Assembly: GCF_001659605.2 (NCBI RefSeq)
Contig: NC_035171.2
Coordinates: 7,359,873-7,423,872, forward strand
DNA: 64,000 bases
Direction: 5' to 3'
Origin: Manihot esculenta
Lineage: Eukaryota > Streptophyta > Magnoliopsida > Malpighiales > Euphorbiaceae
The stretch's first letter is position 1; every line of letters starts with the position of its first letter. A program made the translations under genes and the position numbers. Positions 12,525 to 25,900 of the stretch are shown one piece after another. The notes below the pieces were generated by a model. It was given only the letters and a program-made list of their open reading frames with translations, was not told the origin of the DNA and did not search any database.

Positions 12525-14581
12525 CAGTCAATACGTTTAGATATAATAAATTTTTTTAAAATTTGATAATATTATCAATTTAATTAAAATATTAATATAT
12601 AAAATTATTAATATATTTTAATTTTTAAATCAAAATTTATTAATAAAAAATAAATTATTTTGTTATAAAATATTTTGTTTGATTAATATTTTTTAAATAT
12701 AAATTATTTTTTATAAACAAATAAAATCTAAGTCCATTATAATTTTTCTTTTTTTAGCATTCTCAACTTCTTGTATTTTATAAAATGCTTCAATCTCACT
12801 AATAATTAGTATTTTGTTATACTCATATATTTTATAGTTATTCCATATATTATGAAATTGAGTGGGCCACTTAAGTTAAAGTAAATATGAAGTTTGGCCA
12901 TTAATTGGTAATTATAAATTTTCTTTTTTTCTTTTTCTGAAAACAAATCCCAGTCAATACCATTATATAGAATAAAACTTTTAAAATTTCAATAATATTA
13001 TCAATTTAATTAAAAATTTTGAGAAAATACAATAAATCATTTATCTATTATGATGTGGTTGTTATTGATCATAACAAGTAAATCATAACAATTAAACACA
13101 AATTAATTATATTGTTTTTTATAAATAATTAATTATATTATTGATAATTTATTGAAAAATAAAAATTATCACATATTACTAACTACCTTTATTTTAAATG
13201 AATTATTATAAATTGAAAAAGTTATATGAATATAGTTTTATCATTTTTATAAATTATTAATATTATAATTAATGTGTTTAATTGATATAATTTTGGTATT
13301 CAATAAATTATAATTTAAATTTAAATTTTTAATGAGTTAACATGAAATAGTAAAGTGGTATAAGTATATATTTAGAATTATTTCAATAAGAATAATAATA
13401 AATATTTTAAAACACTTGAACTTAAAATATAGGGAATTGGAGAAAATTTTATATATATATAAAGTAAACAAAATTCTGGAAAAAAAATTAAATTAAAAAA
13501 AAGGTAAGGTGAGGATGTAATTTTGTTGTTATTAAAGAATATTAATATATTAATTATATAAAATTTATAAATATATAACAAATAAAGCTCGTAAAAAAAT
13601 TAAAATATATAGTAAATTTCATAAAGTTGATTTAATATATTAAAATAAGGAATTGTTATTATCTTTAATAATGAAAATAAAATATAATAATATGATTCTC
13701 AGAGTAATATTTTATATTTTAAATTTATTTATATAGTAAATTATTATTTATTTTTTATAAAGGGAAATATTTAATTTTAACATGAAATATTCTTAAATAT
13801 ATTTATTTTATTTTATTTTTTAAATTTCATAAATATATATCAAAATATCAACTATATAAAATTTTATCAAAATAAAAATGTATTGTTTTCTGTATTTTAA
13901 AAATTTTATTAAAATATCAACTATATAAAATTATTAATATATTTTAATTTTTAAATCAAAATTAATTAATAAAAAATAAATTATTTTGTTATAAAATATT
14001 TTCTTTGATTGATATCATTAAAATAAGTATTAGTAATAATATATGAAATGATTTATAAATATAATATTTCGAGAGAGATAAATACATTGAGAGACTATGG
14101 AGAGACGAATGAAAATGATGGTGAAAGAGAGACTCAAAAAATTGAAAGAAAAAGAATCATATAAAATAAGTTTGTAAAGACTTAATAAAATTCTAAGTCC
14201 ACATGATTTTTTTTAAATATTTTTAATTTCTTGTAATTTTTTTAAGATTTTTCATCCAAAATTATATTAATTTAATTTCTAGGTAATTTGATAATCCATC
14301 TATGATTTAACTCATTTGACTTTCAATAATAGAAATAAAGGTAAAATTACGTAATTTTTTCAATTCTCAGCAAGTTGGTAACCACATTCATCACTTCACC
14401 ATTTTAATTATATGTAAATAATAATAATAATAAATAAAAACATAAATTTTTAATAGAATCAGTTATTTTATTCTATATGAAGAAAAAATTACTATTTAAT
14501 TTTTAAAATGAGAGAAAATTTATTAATTAATCTCTCAATTTTAAAAAATATATTAAAATGTCTCTAATATTTTAAAAATCT

Positions 14582-14777
14582 ACTAATTAATTCTGCTATT
14601 AATTTTAACCGTTAAATGTTATAAAAAAATTTAAAATATTTCTAATATAAAAGAACTAATTAATATATTTTAAAAATTTACTAATTAATTCTTCTATTAA
14701 TTTTAACCGTTAAATGTTATAAAAAATCTAAAATATCTCTAATATAAAAGAACTAATTAATATATTTTTTAAAAATT
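14582..14777. repeat. 98-bp imperfect tandem duplication
   Basis: A unit starting actaattaatt (14582) is repeated from 14680 with a few differences. It is AT-rich and noncoding. Confidence 0.75.
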
Positions 14778-15392
14778 AAAGGATCAATAAATAAATTTTT
14801 TAAAATTATAAAAATTATTTAGTAAATTTTTTAAATGTTCAAAATATTTTAGTATATTTTTTAAAATAAAAAAATTAATTAATAAGTTTCTTTATATCAT
14901 AAAAACTGAATAATAATTTTTTCAACCCCTATTATTGCATTGAAAATTAGATTATGACTTAGCCAAATTAAATCAAAGATCTCTTAAATGGATTTTTTAC
15001 GTCCTTTGTCATTTGCGGAAAAAAATCCATTAGATATTGATTCGAAAATTTTAAAAATGTTATTGTAAAGATTCTGTAAGAAGATATTAAGTTTTTATTA
15101 ATAAATTTAATGTTTTAAAAAAATTAATTTTATTTATTGCAAATTTTAAAAATAAAACAAAAATTTTACTTTTGTTTTTCCATTTTATAAATTTTAATTT
15201 TAAAAGTATAATAAATAAAAATATATTTTACAGTTATTTCATACATTATGAAACATAATTAATCTTATTTTAGATTAAAATTTGTATACAGAGATGGTCT
15301 GAATTTTCTCATAGAGAATTGGGTGGGCCACTTAAATTAAAGTGATTATGAAGTTTGGCCATTGAATGGTAATTAGAATTTTTTTTTTGAAA

Positions 15393-15592
15393 TTTTGATG
15401 ATATTACCAAAAAGTAAATTATTTTTTAAATGGAAATGTTAAATTTTAATATGAAAATATTTTTAAATATATTTTATTAATATATTGTTGCATTTTGATG
15501 ATATTACCAAAAAGTAAATTATTTTTTAAATGGAAATGTTAAATTTTAATATGAAAATATTTTTAAATATATTTTATTAATATATTGTTGCA
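15393..15592. repeat. 100-bp perfect tandem duplication
   Basis: Copies 15393-15492 and 15493-15592 are identical by eye, with a period of exactly 100. In DNA that is otherwise heavily diverged this marks a very recent event or an assembly error. Confidence 0.92.
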
Positions 15593-16139
15593 TTTTTTTA
15601 AAAGAAAAAGTAAATATTAATGCCAAATAAATAGTGGTACCAATTAAAATTTGGTCATAGAATGGTAATTAGGAAATTTTGAATTCATATGGACCATTTG
15701 ATATTAATTTAAGAAATTAATAAATTATTGGGATGCTTATCTGAAAAGGAAATTTTAATGATCCAATCAATACGTGTAGATAGAATAAAATTCTTGAAAT
15801 TTTAATAATATTAATTTAATAGAAAATTTTGAAAAAAATATAATAAATCACTCATCTATCATCAACTATAATTGTTAAACATTAATGATTCATTAAAATT
15901 GTTGTGCAAGGCTTAAATATCCCAATCAATAAGTTTGAGTAGAATAAAATTCTCAAAATTTTTTTGATATATAGCTGTCTTGATGGAAAATTTAAGTGGA
16001 ATATGACATATCATTAAAAATATTGGCAGCAACATGGTCCCAGAGAAATATTTTAAATTTATTCATAAAGTAAATTGTTATTTAATTATTTTTAAAGTTT
16101 TATAAACCAAAATAAAATAAGTACATTGATCATTTAAGC

Positions 16140-16745
16140 ACTATTATAAAAGGGAGGCATTTAGAGTTTAGCTAAATAATGATATATCGAAGCAGAGATC
16201 GCCGGACGTAATAGCGCGGTCTCAAAAATCCAATGTCGCTAAAATCAAATTCTTTTTGGAGTCATATAAAAACCCTCACGTAAATTAAATTTATTGAGCA
16301 AATCTCTCGTTGGAGAAAACTAGAACATACAAAATAAAAGCCGTCCATAATCGGAAGGAAAATTAGAGATAGGGTTAAAAAAAAAAACTATAAATCTAAT
16401 AAAACCACAAAATGTAAAAAATTACCAATCACAAAGTAATTTGATAAATTGCATGCGAAGTGAAAATCTTACCGAGTTCAATCCTACTACTAATGATAAT
16501 CTGTACAATGTCAAAATAAAAAAAAAATAAAAAAGAAAAATAAATAAAAAGCAATGGATGAATCAAAGTCGTTTGATGAAAAAGTCTAAATCATTTCAAA
16601 TCCGGAATTCCAAAATAAAAGTGCATGTGGTCCATATATCACACCAAATTGCACTCCTATTCATCTCAGACCAAATTGCACTCCTTTCCATCTTTGTCTC
16701 TTCTATTTTCGTTTTCCATCTCTGACTCACACCAAGTCCTCTTAA
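16140..16745 (+). repeat. second copy of the RLP-proximal upstream region
   Basis: This segment (aaagccgtccataatcgg, then aatctaataaaaccacaaaa, then the caccaaattgcactcc core) is aligned in order with 18530-19025, which precedes the RLP gene. No coding exon follows this copy. It is an orphan promoter-type segment. Confidence 0.7.
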
Positions 16746-19521
16746 AAGTCCTTCATTAGATAAACTATTTTTAATGGATTTTGAACGTCCTTTATCATGT
16801 TTTTCCTCTCTTATATGGAAAAAAAAAAGCCCTTCATTGAATAAACTATTTTTTATAAATATATTAAAATTTTTTTATTAATTTTGAAAAATATTTTAAA
16901 TTTTAAAAATAAAAATTAATTAAATTTTACTTTTATTTTTTCTATTTTATATATTCTAATTTTAAAAGTACTAATAAATAAAAATATAAGAAGTTCACTA
17001 GTTTTACAACTACTGATTGACAAGAAAAATAAAAGTTTTATACTCATATATATTTTACAGTTATTCCATGCATTATGAAATATAATCAACCTCATTTAGA
17101 TTAAGACTTGCATATAGGGACAGTCTGAATTTTCTCATATGAAATTGGGTGGACCACTTAAATTAAAGTGATTATAAATTTTGGCCAATGAAATAATTAG
17201 GATTTTTTGTTTTGATTTTGATGATATTACCAATTTGATTGGAAAGTTTGATAGATTACAACAAATCACTTGCCTACTATCAATGTAATATATTATTCTA
17301 ATAGCTCATAAAATATTTCTTTCTAAACGTTTTTAGTACGCCAAGAATTGTTCATAAGTGAAAAAAATATCTTGTAACTTTTGTACTATATATGATGTGG
17401 CTATTTTTTATATTTTTTTCAAAAAAATTATATATAGTTTTGTACTATATACAAGATGTGCAGTTATTACAACCTAAAATTGTTTAAAATTATTTCAATG
17501 ATAAATAATAATAACACATATTAAATAGTTTAAAGCACTTTGAAATTAAAATAATAATATTAATTTTAATTTTTAGGCAAACTTGAACTCATCTTAATTT
17601 TTGGTAACTTTTTAAATATATACCTTAACTTTTTTTTATTATGTCGAATTTGAGACTTGAAAATCAAGTGAGATGTTTTTAACTTGAACAGATTAAGCAT
17701 TCTAAACTATCTCTCAAACTAACTGATGTTTCGAATTTTTAAACTTGCATGTGTATTTGTTTCAATATGCTTTCTATAATAATAATAATTTACATTTATT
17801 TATAAAGTAAATTATTATTTAATTATTTTTTAAAATGAAAATATTAAATTTTAATATAAAAATATTTTTAAATATATTTCATTAATATATTTGTTGCATT
17901 TAATTTTTAAAAAAAGTAAATATCAATGCCAAATCAATAGTGGTAGTAATTAAAATTTTAACTGTATACTGGACCATATTTGATATTATTTAAGAAATTA
18001 ATAAATTATTGAGATGGTTATCTGAAAAAGAAATTTTGATGATTCGGTCAATACGTTTAAATAAAATAAAATTTTTGAAAATTTAATATTATATTATCAA
18101 TTTAATTGAAAATTTTGAAAAAATACAATAAACCACTTATCTATCATTGCCCTATATATGATGTGGTTGTTAAATATTAATGATTTATTGAAATTATTAT
18201 CTATACAGGAAGACTTAAAGTCCCCGTCAATAAGTTTGGGTAAAATAAAATTCTCAAAGATTTTATGATATATAAGTTGTTTTGATGAAAAATTTGAGAA
18301 AAATATCATACATCACTAAAAATATAACAAACCACAGTGTTTTGAAGTACAAAATATTGGCAATAACATGATCCCAGAATAATATTTTAAATTTATTTAT
18401 AAAGTAAATTATTATTTAATTATTTTTAAATTTTTATAAATGGAAATGTTAAAAAAAAACTAAAATATCAATGCAAAATAAATAGCAATCCTAGCTAAAG
18501 TATATGTACTATCATATATAATCATCGTAAATTATCACTCATGAAAATATAAAAATTATTTTTTTATCAATTGGTTGTAGCGGTCTTGAGAGTTCAATAT
18601 TAGTGAAATCGGATCCCTTTTAGGGTCATATAAAAATCCTCAAGCAAATCAAATTTATCGAACAAATTCCTCGTCAAAGAAGACTAGAACATGCAAAATA
18701 GAAGCCGTCCACAATTGGCGAGGAAAATTAGAAATAGAAATTAAAAAAAACAACTATAAATCTAATAAAATCACAAAATATAAAAAATCACCGATCACAA
18801 AATAACTCGCAAACTGTAAGCAAAGTCAAAAATTCTACCGAACTCAATCTTGATAATTAATGATAATTTGCAAAAAAAAATAAATAAAAAGAAGTCAATG
18901 AATCAAGTCATTTGATGGCAAAGTCTAAAACGTTCCAAATCCTCAATTTCAAAGTGGAAGTGATTGTGGTCCACAATTTACACCAAATTGTACTCCTTTC
19001 CATTCCTTCTCTTCAAATCCATCTAGTAAGATTGGAATTATAAAATGGCAATCCTAAACCTTTTCTCTCAAATTTTTATTGAAAATATTGAAATTAGCAA
19101 TACAATTTGATATACTTCCAACTATGAATTTAAAAAAAATAAAAATTATATAAATTTAAACTGAATTAAAATTAAGCAGAAACCATTAAAAATTGATCTA
19201 CAGTTAGTTTAAAATATGAATTAATCATCAAAGAAAGTTAATTCCATAGATAAAAAAGAAAAAAAAAAAGAATAGAGAATAAGAACTCATTGATCAACTT
19301 TAAAAATGAATATGTTATTTGCTTCAAAGGCTTATTTGATTTATTTTTTAAAATTTATTTAATATTTTTTGAAAAAATTTGATAATTTTATTTATTACAC
19401 ATTAAAAAATTAAAATAGCTTATTAATTTATTTATTGATCTAGACTTTAAAAGTTACCTTTTGTTAAAAAAAAAATCCAATATTTGTGATTAGGGATGTG
19501 ATGGGAGAGTAATAGTTATGA

Positions 19522-19975
19522 ATGAATATAAATAAGGGGAAGGAGTGGTGGATGGGAGCATCGCATTTCCAAATGGAGTTGGCTAACACAGCAAAGTGCT
19601 TATTGTTGGGTGTTGTGATTCTGTGGATTCAAATCCATGGAAACAAAGGTTGCTTTGAAGAAGAGAGATTGGTTCTCTTAGATTTCAAGGCATTTGTTGG
19701 ATCAAATGGGTTCGACGCAGACCATCTTCTTCCTTCATGGATTGATGATCCAACCAGCAATTGTTGTCAATGGGAGCGTGTTATGTGCAACTCAACTACA
19801 GGTCACGTGACTGAACTCTCGCTCAACAATACACGACAATATGATATGGAGAGTTATTCATTTTATAATGATGAAAATATTTGGTATGTAAACTTGTCAA
19901 TGTTCCAGCAACTGAAAGAGCTCAAAACTCTTAATTTATCCTACAATCATTTCGATTGTTCCATTGATGACCAAG
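19522..19975 (+). CDS. RLP exon 1: signal peptide, LRRNT cap, first LRR
   Basis: Residues 1-151. The hydrophobic run CLLLGVVILWI is the signal peptide. CFEEERLVLLDFKAF and the paired cysteines in NCCQWERVMC are the N-terminal cap, and LKTLNLSYNHF begins the first LRR. The donor is caag|gtaata at 19976. The frame also reads into the intron and stops at 20034, so intron retention would truncate the protein. Confidence 0.85.
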
Positions 19976-22900
19976 GTAATATACTATGCTCTTCTAATTA
20001 TATTTTTATTTTCATTTTTCTATTTATTTTCTAAATATAAAAATATTTAAATATAATTTCTACTATTAATAACATGATATGAAAATGTCTAGGAATTATT
20101 ATCAAAACTTGGATTATTATGGTTTATATATATATTAATTTCCAAACATATGCAGGTTGTGAAAGTTTATCAAAACTGAAGAAACTTGAAGTTTTGGACC
20201 TTACTTGGAATAGATTCAATAATATCATCTTACCATCATTGGGTACTCTTTCATCACTTAAGACTTTGATTCTTAATCGCAATAGAATGGAAGGTTGTTT
20301 TCCTATACAAGGTATGTTTGATCTTTAAAAATCATTCAATCTTAAAATTCAATTAAACTCACTCAACCATGCTCTCTGTTTTCAAGTTTTATTTCACATT
20401 ATTATTTTTTTTTCTGCTCCTACTGTAAGTGCTGTTTTTAATTATATAAACTATAGGTAAACTTTAAATTCCTATAGATGAATTGCCTTTACATTTGTAA
20501 AATAAATATTTTTTTATAAAAAATTAACTGGAATTGTCAAATGATAGTTCTGCAAAATCAAATTCAAATGTTTTTTAGGCAACTTAGAATTATGGATTTG
20601 AAATTCAATGAATTGGCTTCTTGCAAGTGATTAATTAATTAATTGTGACATAAAATAACATACAAATTGTATGGTATACAGGTTTTCTAAAATTAAAGGA
20701 GTTGGATTTAAGTGTTAACAAATTCAATAATAGCATTTTTTTATCATCTTAAAAATATTAAATTTTATTAAATACTAAAAAATATTTTGAAATTTTTTTA
20801 AAAATAAAATTAAATTAAATTAAATAGGGCTATTAATAGTCAATTATATGTTATTATAATGAAAAAAAAGGCAATAATTTTAAAACAACTAAAAGAAATA
20901 TAAATAAAAATTATAAAATGAAAGAATATATATTACATTTATATTAAAAAATATTGACATAATTAAAAAATACATATAATTAAAAATACTCTAAAATTTT
21001 TTAAATATATTTTTTATGTGTTATCATAAAAATAAAAGTAATTTTGGAATTGCATGACATATATATATATATTCAGTGATTTTTTGTTAGATTAGAATTA
21101 AATAATAAAAAATAAATTATTATGTGAAAAATATTTTTTTAAAAAAAATATAAATTATTTTCCAGAAGCTCTAATTTAATATTTTTTATTTATTTACGTA
21201 AAATAAATAATGCGAAGCACGTTAATTTATTTATTTAAAATATAAAAATTTAAAATAAATTATTCCATTCATCTCATGTTACATATGTCTTATTATATTA
21301 AGATATATTTAATAAATAATTTGTATATATAAATATTTTAATAGAATTATTCTTACAAATTGAATCTGTAATTTATATAAAAACTAATAAAAATATTATA
21401 TTTAGTATACTCTGGGCTAATATATATTATATTTTTAAATTAATTAAAAAATTTAATTAAGAAGTTTTTATTAACAAAATAAAATTTGAGAGATAATTAA
21501 GATTACTTTTTATTTCAAGACATTTATTTTTTGGTAACTTAATTATGTGAAAGTGATTAATTCATTAATTGTGTTATGAAATAACCTACAAGTTGTTATA
21601 TGGTATACAGGCTTTCAAAGATTAGAGGAGTTGAATCTTAGAGGGAATAGTTTCAATAATAGTATCTTATCATCATTGGCTGCTCTTCCATCCCTCAACA
21701 CTTTGATTCTCATGGGCAATGGCATGGAAGGTTCATTTCCTAATCAAGGTATATTTGATTATTGGAATTATTTTCTTCAAACTCAAATTTATTTAAATTT
21801 TTTTTATTAAAATTATGAGAAATTTTTTTATTAATTTTCTAATTATATCATCTTAAAAATATTAAATTTTATTAATATTAAAAAATATTTTAAAAAAAAT
21901 TTAAAAATAAAATAAAATTAAATATGCCTATAATTAATTTATATGTTATTATAGTTTAAAAAATAGACAATAATTTTAAAATAATTAAAAAATATAAATA
22001 AAAATTGTGAAATGAAAGAAATATATATTGCATTTATATTTAAAAAATATTGACATAATTAAAAACACATATAATTTGTATATATAAATTATTCAATTCA
22101 TCTCATGTTACATATGTCTTATTATATTAAGACATATTTAATAAATAATTTGTATATATAAATATTTTAATAGAATTACTCTTAAAAATTTAATGTGTAA
22201 CCCATAATAAGAAATAATAAAAACATTATATTTATTATATTCTAGGCATAATACTGAGAAAATAAAATTTGTGAGATAACTAAGATCATTTTTTATCATT
22301 TAAATTACGGTTAATAATAAATTTGTATAAAGTTTTGATCATGAAATAATATTTTTGGATATAAGTTATAATAATTTTAATAGCACTCAATCATTTAAAG
22401 GTGAATTTTAAATTCCTTATATTTGCATTTATAAATTATTTAATTTTATAAAAAATAAATGAATTTCTTAAATATTTTTATATATAATTTTACAAAATCA
22501 TATATAAACTAAAATATTTCTCTTCATTATTTTTAAGATTTATTATATATATAAATAAATTTATATTTTGTATTAAAATAATATAATTAAAATTAAATTT
22601 TAAGATAAATAAAATATAAATTATAATTTTATTAAAATATTTTTAACTGAAATAAGTGTTTAGTTACATTTATTATATATATTAATTATATACATAAATT
22701 CATATTTTATATTAAAATAATATAATTGAAATTAAATTTTAAAATAAATAAAATATAAATTATAATTTTATTAAGATATTTTTAACTGAAATAAGTGTCT
22801 AATTACAAAATAAGTAAAATTTATATTAAAAAAAATTTCTTTTTATAATTGAGAAATATAATATCAAGCGATAATTTTTTTTTAACATTGTCCATCATCA

Positions 22901-25900
22901 TTATTTTAAAATTTTTATTAATATACACATATAAAATAAGTTAAATTAAAAATATTAAATCAATAAATACTTAATTATATAAACTTTAAATTCCTATAGA
23001 TGAATTCTCTTTTCCGAAGTAATTATTTTTTATGAAAAATAAGTTATGCAAAATCATAGTAACTAAAAAAATAAAAATTAAAAATAACTGAAAGATAATT
23101 ATAAATATGTCAAAATAATACAATATATAAGTATAATATTTATTATAATTGAATAATATAATTAAGAAACATAAAAATATATAAAGTAGATTAATTATAA
23201 TTTGCTTAATATATAAATTATAATATTTATTATACAATTTGATTTTTTTTTATTTATTCTTTATGAAAATTTAAGATAAATTATTCAATTCACCTCATTT
23301 TATCTATATCTTATTACACTAAGACATATTTAATAAATGAATTATATATATAAATATTTTAATAGAATTATTCTTACAAATTGAATATGTAACTCATCAA
23401 AAAATAATAAAAATATTTTAATAAGATTATTTTTTATTATTTAAATCACAATTAATAATAAAATAAAGTGTTCATCATGTTAACTTTAATCGTAATATTT
23501 CAAGCATATTTATTTTTTGCAATTTAATTATGTGAAAGTGATTGATTAATTAATTGTGTTATGAAATAATATATAAGTTGTATGATAATTATCATCGTTG
23601 GCCGCTCTTCCATCACTCAACACTTTGATTCTTAGAAACAATCAGATGGAAGGTTCATTTCCTAATCAAGGTATAGTTTTAATAATTAATGATTATTATT
23701 AGTTCATTTTGTTTAAAGTGAAACAAATTAGTTATTAAAGTTTATCATAAGGTTTTCGGTCTCAGATCTTACTCTTTCAATCCCTAATTCCCATTTCAAA
23801 AAAAAAAAAAAATCATCATAATATTTCTATCTCATATTTTATTTTAATTATTTTTTATTAAAATCATGAGAAATTTTAAATATCATTAACTCCTTTAGTT
23901 CAAAGGGATACAAATTAGCCATTAAAGTTTGATTTTATTAATAAAATAATAATTTCATCTGCAATTTATTACTGATTGAATTATTTTTTAAAATCACATT
24001 TTAACTTATAAGAATTTTTTTAAAAAATGTTTATGTCGTATATTATAAATACTCCATTCGTCTCATAATTTTTGTCAATTTTTTTTAACTATCTCAAAAT
24101 TACTGTTTATTTTTCTCTTTTAGACTATATTAATATATAAATTAGTTATTATAGTCCTATTTTATTTTATTTTCAATAAATCTCTCAAAATATCTTTTAA
24201 TATTTAATAAATTTTAATGTATTTAAAATAGCTGTAATTAAAAAATTAATAAAAAATTATATTTTTTAATATGTGTGAAAAAATAAATTTAAAAAAATTG
24301 GAATGGAGACAGTATATTTTTTTCTCATTTACCATTTATATATATTGAATATATGCGAGTCAATAAAATAAAATATATTTTAAATACGAGTGTTAAAATT
24401 TTCATTATTTATTGTAAAAAAAATCTTCATCAAATTAATTAATACATTAGTTAATTTGATTTTTTTTTACTTGTTTTTACATTTTGATAAATTTTTTATT
24501 TTTATTTAATTATTAAGAAAATAAGTAGTAATCTATTGTTTATAATGCGAAGCAAACTATTTTTTTATATATACATTATGAAAATGATGATAAATTATTT
24601 AATTCACCTAAACTTACATATGTCTTATTACACTTAACAAATATTTAATGAATAAATTATAAATATGAAGATTTATAACTTATATTGAAAAATAATAAAA
24701 ATGTTATATTTATTATACTCTACACATAATATATATTATATTTTTAAATTAAAAAAAATTTAATTAAAATGCCATTTTATTGATAAAATAAAATTTGAGA
24801 GATAATTAAAATTATTTTTTATCATTTAAATTACAGTTAATAATAGATTTAAATAAATATCACTGAAAATAATATAAGAAATTATTATATATATAATATT
24901 TATTAGGATTGAATATATAAATAAAAAATATATATATGTGTGACAGTCAAAACTATTAGATTAAATTGTAATTTTGATAAAAAAATTTGATTTATTAGAT
25001 ATAAGTGGAATATTTTACATTAAATTGTAATTTTGATAAAAAATTTGATTTATTAGATATAAGTGGAATATTTTACAGGTTTTGAAAGATTGGAAAAGTT
25101 AGAGATTAGTGGTTTTTTTCATTGTCATTACTTAAATGCGGAATATTTTGCAGGTTTTGAAAGATTGGAGAAGTTAGATATTAATATGAATAGATTCAAT
25201 AAAAGCATATTATCATCATTGGGAGCTCTTACATCACTCAACACTTTAATTCTTAGTAACATGTATGATACTATGAATGGTTCATATACTATGAATGGCT
25301 CATTTCCTATCCAAGGTAAATTTGATTAATTTTGTATTTATTTTCCTTACATTCATTATATTACAATATTCTGTTTGATTCTACCACAATATTCTTTATA
25401 TTTATAAACTGATTTCTTTTTAAAAAAATAAATGAATTTCTCAAATATTTTTATATATGATTTTACAAAATTATGTATAAACTAAAACATTTCTCTTTGT
25501 TATTATATATATTATGTATATCATAAATTCATATTTTGCGTTATCATAATATAATTAAAATCAAACTTTAAGATAAATAAAATGTAAATCATAATTTTAT
25601 TAAAATATTTTTGAATAAAATAAGTGTAATAAAATGTAAATCATAATTTTATTAAATATATTAATTTTGTAAAATATTAAAAATATTGTGAGAGATTTTT
25701 TAAAAATAAAATAAAATAAAATAAGTTTATAATAGTTGATTTATATATTATTATAGTATAAAAAGAAAAGTGTATAATATAGTTTATACAACTTGATAAT
25801 TTTTATTTATTTATACAAATAAGTAATGCGGAGTATGCTTTTTTTTTTTATTTAAAGTATAAAAATTTAAGGTAAATTATTCAATTCATTACATTAAAAC

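Larger units (their letters stand above)
12525..19521. other. AT-rich 5' flank of the RLP gene, internally duplicated
   Basis: No gene was found. More copies of the gtgggccacttaaattaaag block lie near 12850-12920, 15265-15385 and 17090-17205. The stretch 15265-16745 resembles 17085-19025 (offset 1.8-2.4 kb), including the RLP-upstream block (16558-16740 and 18902-19025) that carries a conserved ccatat-caccaaattg core. This block may contain the RLP promoter. A TATA-like box tataaata lies at 19526-19535, just at the first possible ATG. Confidence 0.65.

Noticed and set aside
22986..23237. 83-codon hydrophobic minus-strand frame in intron 3
   Set aside because: Ile/Tyr/Leu/Phe-rich translation of AT-rich intron DNA; no sign of selection or domain.
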